From JADJLQ01 sp034439915 (GTDB taxonomy: Bacteria; Bacteroidota; Bacteroidia; Chitinophagales; Saprospiraceae): DNA of 64,000 nt. Location: contig JAWXBI010000101.1 in the NCBI GenBank assembly GCA_034439915.1, positions 1 to 64,000 of the forward strand, in the 5' to 3' direction. This document shows, one piece after another, positions 1 to 8,743 of this stretch. Positions within the stretch are counted from its first letter, which is position 1. Each line of letters starts with the position of its first letter. Both the position numbers and the translations under genes were made by a program. The notes below the pieces were generated by a model. The model was given only the letters and a program-made list of their open reading frames with translations. It was not told where the DNA came from and did not search any database.

Positions 1-25
1 TACCCTTAGGTGTTTTACCTATAGT

Positions 26-60
26 AAATCCCTACGGGATAGAGGGATTTTTTACTTTTT
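26..60 (+). terminator. Rho-independent-type terminator of an upstream gene
   Basis: Eight-base inverted repeat AAATCCCT (26-33) and AGGGATTT (43-50) with a 9-base loop, running into a T-rich tract. It probably ends a transcript entering from the left edge of the window. The repeat is symmetric, but the T tract fits plus-strand use. Confidence 0.6.
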
Positions 61-292
61 ATAGCCGAAGTTTGTAAACCAATATTCAGAACTGCCTATA
101 TACAGGCCTCAGTGGCTTGAGAAAATTTTTTAGATACTTTACGGGATGGATACTTTGCAAGGGCTGTACCTGGAGCAATGCGTAAAGTTAGATGGTAAAC
201 TCTACAAGTTGCTTGTATTTGAAATCTGGGTTAAAGAAAATGAAAAGCCGGGTTTATTTGGAGGGGTCAATACACGGCGAATGGCAGACACG

Positions 293-310
293 CCCCGATT
301 GGGATCGGGG
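293..310. repeat. GC-rich palindromic hairpin
   Basis: CCCCGAT (293-299) and ATCGGGG (304-310) form a perfect 7-bp stem with a TGGG loop. It has no following T tract, so it looks more like a REP-like palindrome than a terminator. I have not seen a second identical copy in the window. Confidence 0.45.
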
Positions 311-327
311 TGGTCAGTAATGGCCAT

Positions 328-344
328 GCTCCGATGCTCGGAGC
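328..344. repeat. GC-rich palindromic hairpin
   Basis: GCTCCGA (328-334) and TCGGAGC (338-344) form a 7-bp stem with a 3-base loop, 17 bases after the preceding hairpin. The pair of stems may form one structured element. Confidence 0.4.
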
Positions 345-524
345 CCCGGGTACTTATAAGGGTTTAAAACTGCTTTTCCAAGCCCATGGTGGGACGACTA
401 TTGAAAAACCAGTGTCCCCAAATTTTAAGTTTCCATACCTTTTTCGCAATCCGATTACATTTCTGATTGTGATCGAACAAATCCCCGTGGACCACATTTA
501 AAATAGATTATAAGCCTTTCCCCT

Positions 525-532
525 TATCTTTG
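525..532 (+). promoter_or_regulatory. -7 box of the mnmA operon
   Basis: TATCTTTG matches the Bacteroidota -7 consensus TAnnTTTG and ends 13 bases before the mnmA ATG. No clear -33 TTG is seen at the usual distance. The resulting 5' UTR would be very short. Confidence 0.55.
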
Positions 533-545
533 CCCCCTTATTATT

Positions 546-1655
546 ATGAGCAAAAACGGGCGTGTATTGGTGGCCATGAGCGGAGGTATAGACAGTACTG
601 TCTCGGCTATGCTGTTGCACGAACAGGGATATGAAGTCGTAGGCATTACGATGAAAACCTGGGACTATGCCAACAGCGGAGGAAATAAAAAGGAGACCGG
701 CTGCTGCAGTCTGGACTCTATCAATGATGCCCGCGCCGTCGCCGTCAAGATGGGATTTCACCATTTTATTTTTGATATCCGGGAAGAATTCGGAGATTTT
801 GTGATCGACAATTTTGTTGAAGAATACCTCGCCGGCAGGACCCCCAATCCCTGTGTACTTTGCAACACCCATATCAAGTGGGAAGCCCTGTTGAAAAGGG
901 CGGATGCCCTCGATTGCCAATGGATTGCCACAGGTCATTATGCCAGGGTCAAAAATCACGAAGGCAGGAAATATATAGCCCGGGCTGAAGACACCTCCAA
1001 AGATCAATCCTATGTATTGTGGGGCCTTTCCCAGGCATGCCTGGACCGGACAATGTTTCCTTTGGCTGATCTCGTAAAACCTCAGGTGCGGGCTTATGCT
1101 GCAGAAAAAGGTTATGATGAGCTCGCTAAAAAAGCAGAAAGTTATGAGATATGTTTTGTGCCGGACAATGATTACCGCGGGTTTTTGAAACGCAAAAGGC
1201 CGGAATTGGAGTTGGAGCTCAAAGGTGGAAATTATATTGATGCAGCAGGAAAGGTACTGGGCCAACATGAAGGATATCCGTTTTATACGATTGGACAAAG
1301 GAAGGGATTGGGGATTCATCTGGGTGAACCTATGTTTGTTACAGAAATCATGCCTGAACAAAACCTGGTCGTCCTGGGTAAGGAAGATGAACTTCAACGC
1401 AATGGAATGCAAGTGTATAAGACCAATTGGCAAAAGTATACCAACCCCAGAGACCTGGAATGTGTGATAAAAATCCGCTACCGCGATGCCGGCACCTGGG
1501 GTTTACTGGATAGCCATACGGAAACGACGGCGAGTGTGAAGTTTCATATTGCCGCTAAATCCATAGCACCTGGTCAATCTGCAGTATTTTATGAAGGCGA
1601 TGATGTCATCGGTGGTGGAATTATTCAATCCGGATATACCCTCAACCAGAATTGA
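546..1655 (+). CDS. mnmA: tRNA-specific 2-thiouridylase MnmA
   Basis: MnmA activates U34 of Lys, Glu and Gln tRNAs by adenylation and inserts sulfur to give 2-thiouridine, a cytoplasmic wobble-base modification. The 369-residue length equals the family norm. Visible motifs are the PP-loop SGGIDST (residues 12-18), the NPCVLCN segment carrying the catalytic Cys103, GHYAR near 130, KDQSYVLWG near 152-160, and the second catalytic cysteine in SYEICFVPD (Cys203). The ATG lies 13 bases after a -7 box. It is the first gene of a three-gene unit: its TGA shares one base with the next start, and the third gene, rimM, also acts on the translation apparatus. Confidence 0.96.
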   Translation: MSKNGRVLVAMSGGIDSTVSAMLLHEQGYEVVGITMKTWDYANSGGNKKETGCCSLDSINDARAVAVKMGFHHFIFDIREEFGDFVIDNFVEEYLAGRTPNPCVLCNTHIKWEALLKRADALDCQWIATGHYARVKNHEGRKYIARAEDTSKDQSYVLWGLSQACLDRTMFPLADLVKPQVRAYAAEKGYDELAKKAESYEICFVPDNDYRGFLKRKRPELELELKGGNYIDAAGKVLGQHEGYPFYTIGQRKGLGIHLGEPMFVTEIMPEQNLVVLGKEDELQRNGMQVYKTNWQKYTNPRDLECVIKIRYRDAGTWGLLDSHTETTASVKFHIAAKSIAPGQSAVFYEGDDVIGGGIIQSGYTLNQN

Positions 1656-2404
1656 TGAAGTTCAGCCTTATTCTTGCTTTGGTTTTGTTTTTAATGATTG
1701 CCCCATCTTGTGTAAAAAATGAATCTACTCAAATAGATATCGAATCCGATAAAACATACTTCCCTTTGCAGATAGGCAAATTTGTAGAATTCGAAGCAGA
1801 TTCCATTTTATTCCGGCAGGGGATGTTTTTAGATTCAGTGCGGTTTTTTGCCCGTGAAGAAATTGTATCTCAAAGTATGGACAGCCTGGGAATTTATTAT
1901 ACTATTCTCCGATCGCAACGTAAAAAAACAACAGAGGCCTGGCTACCCACAGCAACATATACTGCCCGGATATTAGGACAAAAAGCAATCCGCAATGAAT
2001 CTAATTTGTTTTTTATTAAACTGGTCTTTCCACTGACCATAGGTTCATCATGGAATGGCCTGGCCTATGTCAATACCGATCAGATCTTTGACGTTGAAGG
2101 CGAATCGATAGAAGTATATCAAGATTGGGAATCTTTCCGGATCCGGGAACCGGCCGGTACGTTTATATCGGGGACTTTAAATTTTACCGAGGTCATCACG
2201 GTATTGCAGACCGATGAAGACAATATTATTTCCCGTCGTTATGCTGTGGAAAAGTATGCCAAAGGAGTAGGTTTAGTATATAAAGAAATGATCATCCTGG
2301 ATTGTAACGCTACAGTCAATGATTGCAGTCGCACTACTTTACCCTGGCGATCCCGGGCAACCAAAGGATATATTTTCAGGCAGCAGGTTACAAAATATAA
2401 TTAG
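1655..2404 (+). CDS. Hypothetical lipoprotein between mnmA and rimM
   Basis: About 249 residues beginning with a signal peptide and lipobox (MKFSLILALV...MIAPSC), so a lipid-anchored envelope protein is expected. No family is recognised; the body is predicted mostly beta with many aromatic and acidic residues. I chose the ATG at 1655, which overlaps the mnmA TGA by one base; a TTG one codon earlier is possible but less likely. The stop TAG overlaps the GTG start of rimM by one base, so the three genes are translationally linked. Why an envelope lipoprotein is linked to two RNA-maturation genes is unclear. Confidence 0.8.
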   Translation: MKFSLILALVLFLMIAPSCVKNESTQIDIESDKTYFPLQIGKFVEFEADSILFRQGMFLDSVRFFAREEIVSQSMDSLGIYYTILRSQRKKTTEAWLPTATYTARILGQKAIRNESNLFFIKLVFPLTIGSSWNGLAYVNTDQIFDVEGESIEVYQDWESFRIREPAGTFISGTLNFTEVITVLQTDEDNIISRRYAVEKYAKGVGLVYKEMIILDCNATVNDCSRTTLPWRSRATKGYIFRQQVTKYN

Positions 2405-2937
2405 TGGAAACGGATTTTGGTTCACAACTGGTGCCCATCGGGAGGATACTAAAAACCATTGGTTATCAAGGTGGTTTATTGGTTGATACTTACCCCGGGC
2501 TCGAAACCACCTGGTCTTTGATTGATAAATGCCTCATGCAGATCGATGGGGTCTGGGCTCCTTTTTTTATGGTTTCAAAAGAAGAAAAATCGGAAGGGGT
2601 ATTGGTTATTTTTGAAGATCTGGAAGACAATAAACTGGCGAAATCCCTGATCCATCAGGAAGTTTTTGTGCTTCAAAGTCAAATCATGATCGGCATTGCT
2701 GAAACCGAAGAGTCCGAAGAAATAAATACATGGATAGGATTCACGATTCATGATCTTCATACGGATTTTTCAGCGGTTATAAGCCGGATTGAAGAAATGC
2801 CTTCTCAACTGTTGGCTTTTGTTGAATTTAATGGAAAGGAGATAGCCTTGCCGCTGGCAGAGGAGCTCATTGTGGGTTTGGATCCGGTTCAAAAATCGGT
2901 CACCCTCGACCTTCCTGACGGTATACTGGAGTTATAA
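2404..2937 (+). CDS. rimM: Ribosome maturation factor RimM
   Basis: RimM binds ribosomal protein uS19 and helps mature the head of the 30S subunit. The 177-residue protein has the family's two parts: an N-terminal RimM barrel beginning IGRILKTIGYQGGLLV (near residues 12-27) with VLVIFEDLEDNKLAKSL, and a C-terminal PRC-like barrel with WIGFTIHD, FNGKEIALPLAEELI and the closing LDLPDGILEL. The start is GTG at 2404, sharing its G with the preceding stop. Sequence similarity to typical RimM is modest but the motif order is complete. In many bacteria rimM sits beside trmD or rpsP; here it follows mnmA and a lipoprotein. Confidence 0.85.
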   Translation: METDFGSQLVPIGRILKTIGYQGGLLVDTYPGLETTWSLIDKCLMQIDGVWAPFFMVSKEEKSEGVLVIFEDLEDNKLAKSLIHQEVFVLQSQIMIGIAETEESEEINTWIGFTIHDLHTDFSAVISRIEEMPSQLLAFVEFNGKEIALPLAEELIVGLDPVQKSVTLDLPDGILEL

Positions 2938-2943
2938 CTTTTT

Positions 2944-3291
2944 TTATAAAAATTTTTCGACTTGTGCGATGGCTTCTCCATTAAAAGGAGAGTGGGTCAA
3001 TGCATTCAGTTTACGTTGGGCTTTTTGTCTTACCTCATCATTGATATAAGCCGCTATCATGACCAAAGCATAGGACAAAATACCCAGATCGTCTGTGTAT
3101 CCAAGAAAAGGAGTAAGATCAGGAATGGTGTCTATAGGTGTCAAGAGATATCCCAAAGCGCCCACGATGATGCTCCTTGCCCAAACGGGTAAATCCGAAC
3201 GCCGGAATGCATAAAACAATAAAAGCGCCGAATAGACCAGGGATAACCCTCCTTTTCTTAGAATCCTGGTACAAGTATTTTTCCACTTCAT
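2944..3291 (-). CDS. DUF1232 (YkvA-like) membrane protein
   Basis: About 115 residues carrying the DUF1232 signature: VWARSIIVGALGYLLTPIDT followed by IPDLTPFLGYTDDLGI and a second hydrophobic segment. The family is small, membrane-associated and of unknown function. I prefer the ATG at 3291 (MKWKNTC...) to the TTG at 3300. The stop is 6 bases from the convergent rimM stop, with an A/T-rich stretch between that could terminate both. Confidence 0.82.
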   Translation of the reverse strand: MKWKNTCTRILRKGGLSLVYSALLLFYAFRRSDLPVWARSIIVGALGYLLTPIDTIPDLTPFLGYTDDLGILSYALVMIAAYINDEVRQKAQRKLNALTHSPFNGEAIAQVEKFL

Positions 3292-3371
3292 GTCTTGCAA
3301 TATAACCTTATAACAAGAATAAGATGGCCCGGAGTTTCATTCCAATTGGTTATCCCTGTTATTTTTGTAGG

Positions 3372-4313
3372 ATGAATCAGGACTTTGGTCGTTTTTTTAT
3401 TTTGCTGACTTTTTTATTAGCAGTCGAGTCCTGTAAAACCAGGCTGAAAGATGAAATAGAACCCGCAACCAGCGGAAGATTTGCCTTAACTGCTTCAATT
3501 TCACACAATCCCCTGGAGGCATCAAATCTAAAATCGAAGCATGAAGGAATGATCTATGTACCACCCGGCAAGCTGGATGTACTGGATCCTAAGACCGGCC
3601 AATCCGCTTCGGTATTTATCAAAGGTTTTTTATTGGATAGCACCGAAGTCCGGGTCGTGGATTTCAGAGCGTTTGTTGAAAAGACCGGATTTAAAACGGA
3701 GGCCGAAAAATTTGGCAATGCTGCCGTATTTGATATGAAATCCCGCACCTGGGGATTAGTGGATGGTGCCCGATGGCAATACCCGCAGGGGCCACATTCA
3801 CCGGGGTCCTCGGAAAACGATCCGGTAACTCAGATTTCCTGGTTTGATGCCACGGCCTATTGCAAATGGAAAGGGAAAAAATTGCCCAATGAGTTGGAAT
3901 GGGAGCATGCAGCTCGGAACGGACAGAATGATCAGTCAACCTATTCCTGGGGAGAAGATTGGGAAAACGGGGACAAAATCAACGGCAATGTTTGGCAGGG
4001 TGAATTCCCTATTTCATTTAAAAACCTCGATGGATTTGAATCGGTAGCCCCGGTAGGCAGTTTTAAAATCAGCCCTCTGGGGTTCAAAGACCTTTCCGGC
4101 AATGTTTGGGAATGGTGTGACAATTGGCGCTTCGAATACGGACAATTGTCATCCGGTGATTTTTTAATATCGACTGAAAAAGCCATGCGCGGAGGGTCGT
4201 TTTTATGCGCTCCGAATTATTGCCATGGGTACCAGATTTCAGCCAGATCTTTTACCACCCCGGAAACGAGTTTATTCCATGTGGGTTGCCGATGTGCGAA
4301 GGAGGTGGAATAG
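3372..4313 (+). CDS. Formylglycine-generating-enzyme-like (SUMF1) lipoprotein
   Basis: 313 residues starting MNQDFGRFFILLTFLLAVESC, a signal peptide with lipobox, so a lipid-anchored protein is likely. The body is a C-type-lectin-like SUMF1/FGE-sulfatase fold: GMIYVPPGK, VRVVDFRAFVEKTGF, PVTQISWFDATAYCKWKGKK, LPNELEWEHAARNGQ, LSGNVWEWCDNW, and a C-terminal MRGGSFLC...GCRCA. Bacteroidota have many such proteins, including gliding/T9SS GldK-like members and general binding lipoproteins; true sulfatase-activating activity is not shown. An upstream in-frame ATG at 3324 would precede the signal peptide by 16 residues and is rejected. Convergent with mfd. Confidence 0.85.
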   Translation: MNQDFGRFFILLTFLLAVESCKTRLKDEIEPATSGRFALTASISHNPLEASNLKSKHEGMIYVPPGKLDVLDPKTGQSASVFIKGFLLDSTEVRVVDFRAFVEKTGFKTEAEKFGNAAVFDMKSRTWGLVDGARWQYPQGPHSPGSSENDPVTQISWFDATAYCKWKGKKLPNELEWEHAARNGQNDQSTYSWGEDWENGDKINGNVWQGEFPISFKNLDGFESVAPVGSFKISPLGFKDLSGNVWEWCDNWRFEYGQLSSGDFLISTEKAMRGGSFLCAPNYCHGYQISARSFTTPETSLFHVGCRCAKEVE

Positions 4314-4349
4314 GGGAGAGGAAGGAGGGAGAAAGGAGGGAGGAAGGGG
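4314..4349 (+). repeat. 36-base pure purine tract
   Basis: From the base after the FGE stop to 4349 the plus strand contains only G and A, with four G-runs of three or more. It adjoins the heptamer repeat and fills the space between the convergent FGE and mfd genes. Such tracts can form triplex or quadruplex DNA. Confidence 0.8.
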
Positions 4350-4384
4350 TTAAAGGTTAAGGGTTAAGGGTTAAGGGTTAAGGG
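4350..4384 (+). repeat. Telomere-like TTAAGGG heptamer tandem repeat
   Basis: Five tandem units: TTAAAGG (4350-4356) then four perfect TTAAGGG copies to 4384, followed by GG. The last unit contains the mfd stop codon on the minus strand. The four GGG runs spaced by TTAA fit a G-quadruplex pattern on the plus strand. Confidence 0.9.
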
Positions 4385-7300
4385 GGAGATGATTTAATTT
4401 TAATTTCCACTTTTTCCAATATCAGGTCAAGGTATTTTTTTACCTCTTTGAGGTTTTTTACATGGTCCTTGCCCAGAATCAGGCTTTCGTGTGTTTGTTT
4501 GAGGTGCCAGTCTTTTTTATATTCCGGGGTAGTGATCAGTTTAAGTAATTCCTGAAAAAAAGCGGATTCAAAAAAACTGGATTTGGCATTGGATAAAAAA
4601 TAACACCTCAACCGGTGGTTTTTAAATATTATGCGTTCCATGCCCAGCCTTTTACCGAGCCATCTGACACGCAATCCTTCAAATAAGTCCATGACCTGAT
4701 GAGGTATCTGTCCAAACCGATCTTTTAATTTAATAAGGAATTTGTCAATCCCGGCTTCATCCAGGATGGCATCCAGTTCGGTATAGATACTGAGCCGTTC
4801 AGGCGTGTTTTGTATATAGGTATCCGGTATCAACAACTCAACGTCGGTATCAATGGTACAATCCCGGACAAAATCTTTTTTCTTCTCCAATTCCTCCTTA
4901 AACACGTCTTTAAAATCATCCTCTTTCAGTTCCTGGATAGCTTCATCCAGGATTTTCTGGTACGTATCAAATCCAATATCCGAAATGAAACCACTCTGCT
5001 CAGCCCCCAACATATTACCTGCACCGCGAATATCCAGATCTCTCATCGATACATAAAATCCAGATCCTAAATCAGACAATTCTTCGATTGTTTTTAACCG
5101 ATGCCTGGCTTCAGAAGTCAATGTAGCCGCCGGAGGAGCTATCAGATAACAGTACGCTTTTTTGTTGGACCGTCCGACCCTGCCCCTCAGTTGGTGAATA
5201 TCACTCAAACCAAACTGATGGGCATTGTGGATAAATATGGTATTCGCATTGGGGATATCGAGCCCCATTTCGATGATATTGGTGCTGACCAATACATCGA
5301 TTTTCCGGTCAATAAAATCCAATAAAGACTGTTCCAGATTTTTAGCTTCCATTTGACCATGAGCCATGCCGATTTCCACCGATGGGCATTGTTCCCGGAG
5401 GATTTCAGTAAGCTCTGGCAGGGAGGCAACCCGGTTGTGAACAAAAAATACCTGTCCACCGCGGTTGACTTCATAATGGATGGCATCCCGGATAAGTTCT
5501 TCACTGAACGTTACCCTTTCGGTATGTACCGGTTGGCGGTTGGATGGGGGAGTGCGCATAATGGACATATCCCGGGCGGATAACAAAGAGAATTGTAAGG
5601 TCCTGGGAATAGGAGTTGCCGTGAGGGTAAGGGTATCGACATTTACCCTTCTGCTTCTCAGTTTTTCCTTAGCCGCAACGCCAAATTTTTGTTCTTCATC
5701 AATGATTAAAAGCCCCAGATCCTTGAACTGGATATCATTGCTGAGCAAAGCATGGGTGCCTATCAGAATATCGACTTTTCCTTCCTTTGTCCTTTCAATG
5801 ATTTCATTTTTTTCTTTAGTCGATCTGAAGCGGTTGATATAATCTATTCTGGGATCAAATTCTTTGAGCCGGTCGTTGAATGTTTTATAGTGTTGCAAGG
5901 CAAGGATGGTGGTAGGTACCAGGACGGCCACCTGCTTACCATCCAAAACAGCTTTAAACGCAGCCCGGATGGCCACTTCTGTTTTTCCAAACCCAACATC
6001 ACCGCATACCATCCGGTCCATGGGATATTGTTTTTCCATATCCTGTTTGACTTCCTGAGTGGCTTTAAGCTGATCGGGGGTATCCTCATAAATAAAGGAA
6101 GCTTCCAACTCGTATTGCATATAATTGTCCGGCGCAAAGGCATGGCCTTTACTGGCCCTCCGTTTAGCATAAAGCTTAATCAATTCCTGTGCGATATCTT
6201 TGACCTGTCGTTTTGCTTTTCGTTTAAGGTTGGACCAGGTATCGCTTCCAATTTTATTCAGTGCGGGTTCGGTGCCTTCCTTACCGATGTATTTGCTGAT
6301 TTTATGAAGCGAATGGATACTGACATACAATAAATCATTGTTTTTAAAAACCAACCGGACTACCTCCTGGGTCTTCCCATTGATTTCAATTTTTTCCAAT
6401 CCGGAAAACCTCCCTATTCCATGATCGATATGGGTGACAAAATCACCCGGTTGAAGTTCACGAATTATCCTTAAAGTCAGTGCGGAGTCTTTCTGGTATC
6501 CCTCTTTTAACCGGTATCGGTGGAATCGTTCAAATATCTGGTGATCGGTATAACACAGGATTTTCTGATCTGAATCGATAAAGCCCTGGTGAATGGCAAC
6601 CGGGACCGGATGGAAAATAATGCCCGCCTTAAGGTCTTGCAGGATGGCATCCAATCTGGCTAATTGTTTTGGGTTATCGGAAAATATAAAACATTCGTAT
6701 CCCGCTCCTTGTTTCGATTTGAGCTCCTGGATCAATAATTCAAAATTCCGGTTGAAACTCGGTTGTTGATTGGAATGAAATTTTATTTCTTTAAGGTCGT
6801 GCAATTCCAGATCAGGTTTGACCCGGTAAAAAATCAACGGATGGTTCAACAACTTTTCAGTGATTTCCCTGGGATAGACAAATGCTTTTTCTCTAAAGAT
6901 TTTTGCAAAAGCTGGTTGTTGGTCTTCATCTTTTTCGAATACCCGCACGGATTGGCTTTTCTCAAAACAATCCTGAAGCCGATCCAACATGAATTGAATA
7001 TCTTCCAACCAGATCGTTGTTCCGGGTGGTAGTATTTCAAATATTGATACCTTTTCGGATTGATTGAATTCCGTGTGAATATTGGGAAGGATGCTGATTT
7101 TTGCCAGGTTACGGACAGAAAGCTGGGTTTCCGGATCAAAGATCCTAATGCTTTCGACCTCAGTATCAATCAATTCGATACGGTATGGATAATCGTTGGC
7201 GAACGAAAAAATATCCACAATACCCCCCCGGATTGAAAATTCACCGGGTTGGGTGACAAAATCCGTATGATTAAACCCATATTCTGTCAACAGATCCATC

Positions 7301-7776
7301 ACAAAACGAAGGTCCATTTCATGGCCTTTTTCAATCTCTATCCGGCTTTTTTCAAGAGCTTTCGGTCCTACTACTTTTTCAAATAAAGCTTCAGGATAAG
7401 TGATAATACATAAAGTGCGGGCACTGAGGTGAAACAATTGATTGATGCATTCGGTCCGCTCTACTACCTGACTGGCTTTGATTTCTTCAAATTTTCCAGG
7501 GAGCTTAAAAGAATCCGGTAAAAAATACAATTGGGCCTGGCTGGGTATCAGGTTTTGCAGATCATTCAGCAAATAAGCGGCCTCCTCCTTGGACCTGGCA
7601 ATGATCAGGTGGACCCCCGGATGATTGAGTGCCGTTGCGGCCAGGCAAAAGGATTCCATTGCACCGACCATTCCTGTGATATGGAGATGGGACGGTGGAG
7701 TCGTTAAGGAAGTTGAAATCTCACGCACACGTGCATCTTGCCGGTAGATTGCCAGCAAGCGGCTCAGGTTTTCCAC
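4378..7776 (-). CDS. mfd: Transcription-repair coupling factor Mfd
   Basis: Mfd removes RNA polymerase stalled at DNA lesions and recruits UvrA to start nucleotide excision repair. The 1132-residue protein has the whole architecture: a UvrB-homology N-terminal part (about 1-400), the RNA-polymerase-interacting CarD-like domain (about 440-500, PGDFVTHIDHGIGRFSGLEK), and RecG-like translocase motifs with Walker A GDVGFGKT (592-599), DEEQ (693-696) and TATPIPRTL (719-727), then a TRCF C-terminal domain. The ATG is 5 bases after a TATCTTTG box. The stop lies within the TTAAGGG repeat, so loss of repeat units could alter the last residues. Confidence 0.97.
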   Translation of the reverse strand: MENLSRLLAIYRQDARVREISTSLTTPPSHLHITGMVGAMESFCLAATALNHPGVHLIIARSKEEAAYLLNDLQNLIPSQAQLYFLPDSFKLPGKFEEIKASQVVERTECINQLFHLSARTLCIITYPEALFEKVVGPKALEKSRIEIEKGHEMDLRFVMDLLTEYGFNHTDFVTQPGEFSIRGGIVDIFSFANDYPYRIELIDTEVESIRIFDPETQLSVRNLAKISILPNIHTEFNQSEKVSIFEILPPGTTIWLEDIQFMLDRLQDCFEKSQSVRVFEKDEDQQPAFAKIFREKAFVYPREITEKLLNHPLIFYRVKPDLELHDLKEIKFHSNQQPSFNRNFELLIQELKSKQGAGYECFIFSDNPKQLARLDAILQDLKAGIIFHPVPVAIHQGFIDSDQKILCYTDHQIFERFHRYRLKEGYQKDSALTLRIIRELQPGDFVTHIDHGIGRFSGLEKIEINGKTQEVVRLVFKNNDLLYVSIHSLHKISKYIGKEGTEPALNKIGSDTWSNLKRKAKRQVKDIAQELIKLYAKRRASKGHAFAPDNYMQYELEASFIYEDTPDQLKATQEVKQDMEKQYPMDRMVCGDVGFGKTEVAIRAAFKAVLDGKQVAVLVPTTILALQHYKTFNDRLKEFDPRIDYINRFRSTKEKNEIIERTKEGKVDILIGTHALLSNDIQFKDLGLLIIDEEQKFGVAAKEKLRSRRVNVDTLTLTATPIPRTLQFSLLSARDMSIMRTPPSNRQPVHTERVTFSEELIRDAIHYEVNRGGQVFFVHNRVASLPELTEILREQCPSVEIGMAHGQMEAKNLEQSLLDFIDRKIDVLVSTNIIEMGLDIPNANTIFIHNAHQFGLSDIHQLRGRVGRSNKKAYCYLIAPPAATLTSEARHRLKTIEELSDLGSGFYVSMRDLDIRGAGNMLGAEQSGFISDIGFDTYQKILDEAIQELKEDDFKDVFKEELEKKKDFVRDCTIDTDVELLIPDTYIQNTPERLSIYTELDAILDEAGIDKFLIKLKDRFGQIPHQVMDLFEGLRVRWLGKRLGMERIIFKNHRLRCYFLSNAKSSFFESAFFQELLKLITTPEYKKDWHLKQTHESLILGKDHVKNLKEVKKYLDLILEKVEIKIKSSPP

Positions 7777-7781
7777 CCGGC

Positions 7782-7789
7782 AAAGATAT
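7782..7789 (-). promoter_or_regulatory. -7 box of mfd
   Basis: TATCTTTG on the minus strand, five bases before the mfd ATG. The transcript should therefore be leaderless or nearly so. No well-placed -33 TTG is visible. Confidence 0.55.
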
Positions 7790-7895
7790 AAAAGCTGTCC
7801 AAAGGGGAACGTGGATTTTGTAGTCTAAAACCGGACTGTCAGCGTCGCCGGGGGGGTAAGGAGCGAAAAACCACCTCCACCCAGTTGCAAAAAAG

Positions 7896-7903
7896 TAATT
7901 TTG
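7896..7903 (+). promoter_or_regulatory. Candidate -7 box of the GIN-domain gene
   Basis: TAATTTTG, 66 bases before the ATG at 7970. It matches TAnnTTTG but has no good -33 partner, and in such A/T-rich DNA chance matches occur. Confidence 0.35.
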
Positions 7904-7969
7904 AATACTTATTTAACCATGCAACCTTTTGAAACCATTATCCTCTTTATTTGAAAAATTTACTAAAAA

Positions 7970-8719
7970 ATGAAAAATCGTAATTTATTAAGAATCAGCA
8001 CCAGCAAAGCGGTGATATATTTAAGTCTTTTGCTGGGTGGCTTATTGATCCTTCCTTCTTGTGAAAAAATAGAAGGGGAAGGCCCGGTGGTATCCGAAAT
8101 CCGCAACCGAACGGGATTTGTGGGATTAAAAGTGAGCATTTGTGGCCAGATAAACTTCCAGGTAGCCCCCCAATATAAAGTGGAAGTATTTGCTCAACGG
8201 GATGTGCTGGAAGTGCTACAAACCAAAGTAGACGATGATGTCCTGGAAATCAAATGGAGCAAACCGGTGAACATCCGAAATTGCAACGACATTGTACTCA
8301 ATATTTCAGGCCCCAAATTAAGATCAATCCATACCAGTGGTTCATCGGATATTGATGTTTCCGGTGCTGTGGTTGAATCTACCCTGGAGTTAGGTATCAG
8401 TGGATCCGGCAGCATTGAAATAGAACATGCCGAGATTAACAATGCTGTTGATATCCGGGTCAGCGGCTCGGGTAATGTTGAAATAGATGGTGGTCACACT
8501 AAACAAAGTGAAATTTTCCTCAGCGGATCCGGGAATATCGAACTTGCCAAATTTAATATGGATAACGCGGATTGTAATATCAGTGGATCAGGCAACATAA
8601 CCGTCAAAGTATCCAACTTTCTGGATGCCCATATTTCAGGTAGTGGAGATATCTATTATTATGGCAGCCCTAAAATTGAGTCAAAAATTTCTGGTTCAGG
8701 AAAACTCAGACAGCTCTGA
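7970..8719 (+). CDS. GIN-domain (DUF2807) lipoprotein
   Basis: 249 residues with a lipoprotein signal (LLLGGLLILPSC) followed by a DUF2807/GIN head domain, a right-handed beta structure made of repeated short strands. The GSG-I/N repeat is plain: SGSGSIEI, VSGSGNVEIDG, LSGSGNIELA, ISGSGNITVK, ISGSGDIYYYG and ISGSGKLRQL, spaced by about 19-24 residues. The family is common in Bacteroidota envelopes, often described as a putative auto-transporter adhesin head; its real function is unsettled. It is a single-gene unit. Confidence 0.88.
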   Translation: MKNRNLLRISTSKAVIYLSLLLGGLLILPSCEKIEGEGPVVSEIRNRTGFVGLKVSICGQINFQVAPQYKVEVFAQRDVLEVLQTKVDDDVLEIKWSKPVNIRNCNDIVLNISGPKLRSIHTSGSSDIDVSGAVVESTLELGISGSGSIEIEHAEINNAVDIRVSGSGNVEIDGGHTKQSEIFLSGSGNIELAKFNMDNADCNISGSGNITVKVSNFLDAHISGSGDIYYYGSPKIESKISGSGKLRQL

Positions 8720-8743
8720 TCAGTAAAATGGTTTCGATAGCAG

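Larger units (their letters stand above)
61..524. other. Gene-free region before mnmA
   Basis: No convincing gene is seen. The longest open frame (146-367, plus) encodes 73 residues with no recognisable motif or signal, and contains the two GC hairpins listed separately, so I do not call it coding. It could be a decayed gene or a spacer. Confidence 0.5.

Noticed and set aside
146..367. 73-residue plus-strand frame in the first kilobase
   Set aside because: No motif or signal, contains two GC hairpins, and the composition looks non-coding.
498..1433. 311-residue minus-strand frame
   Set aside because: It is the complement of mnmA, which has clear family motifs; the antisense translation is a shadow.
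3324..3371. Upstream extension of the FGE-like gene
   Set aside because: It places 16 residues before a clear lipoprotein signal; the ATG at 3372 is better.
4350..4384. CRISPR array or chromosome-end telomere
   Set aside because: Units are only 7 bases with no spacers, and genes continue on both sides; it is a short intergenic tandem repeat.
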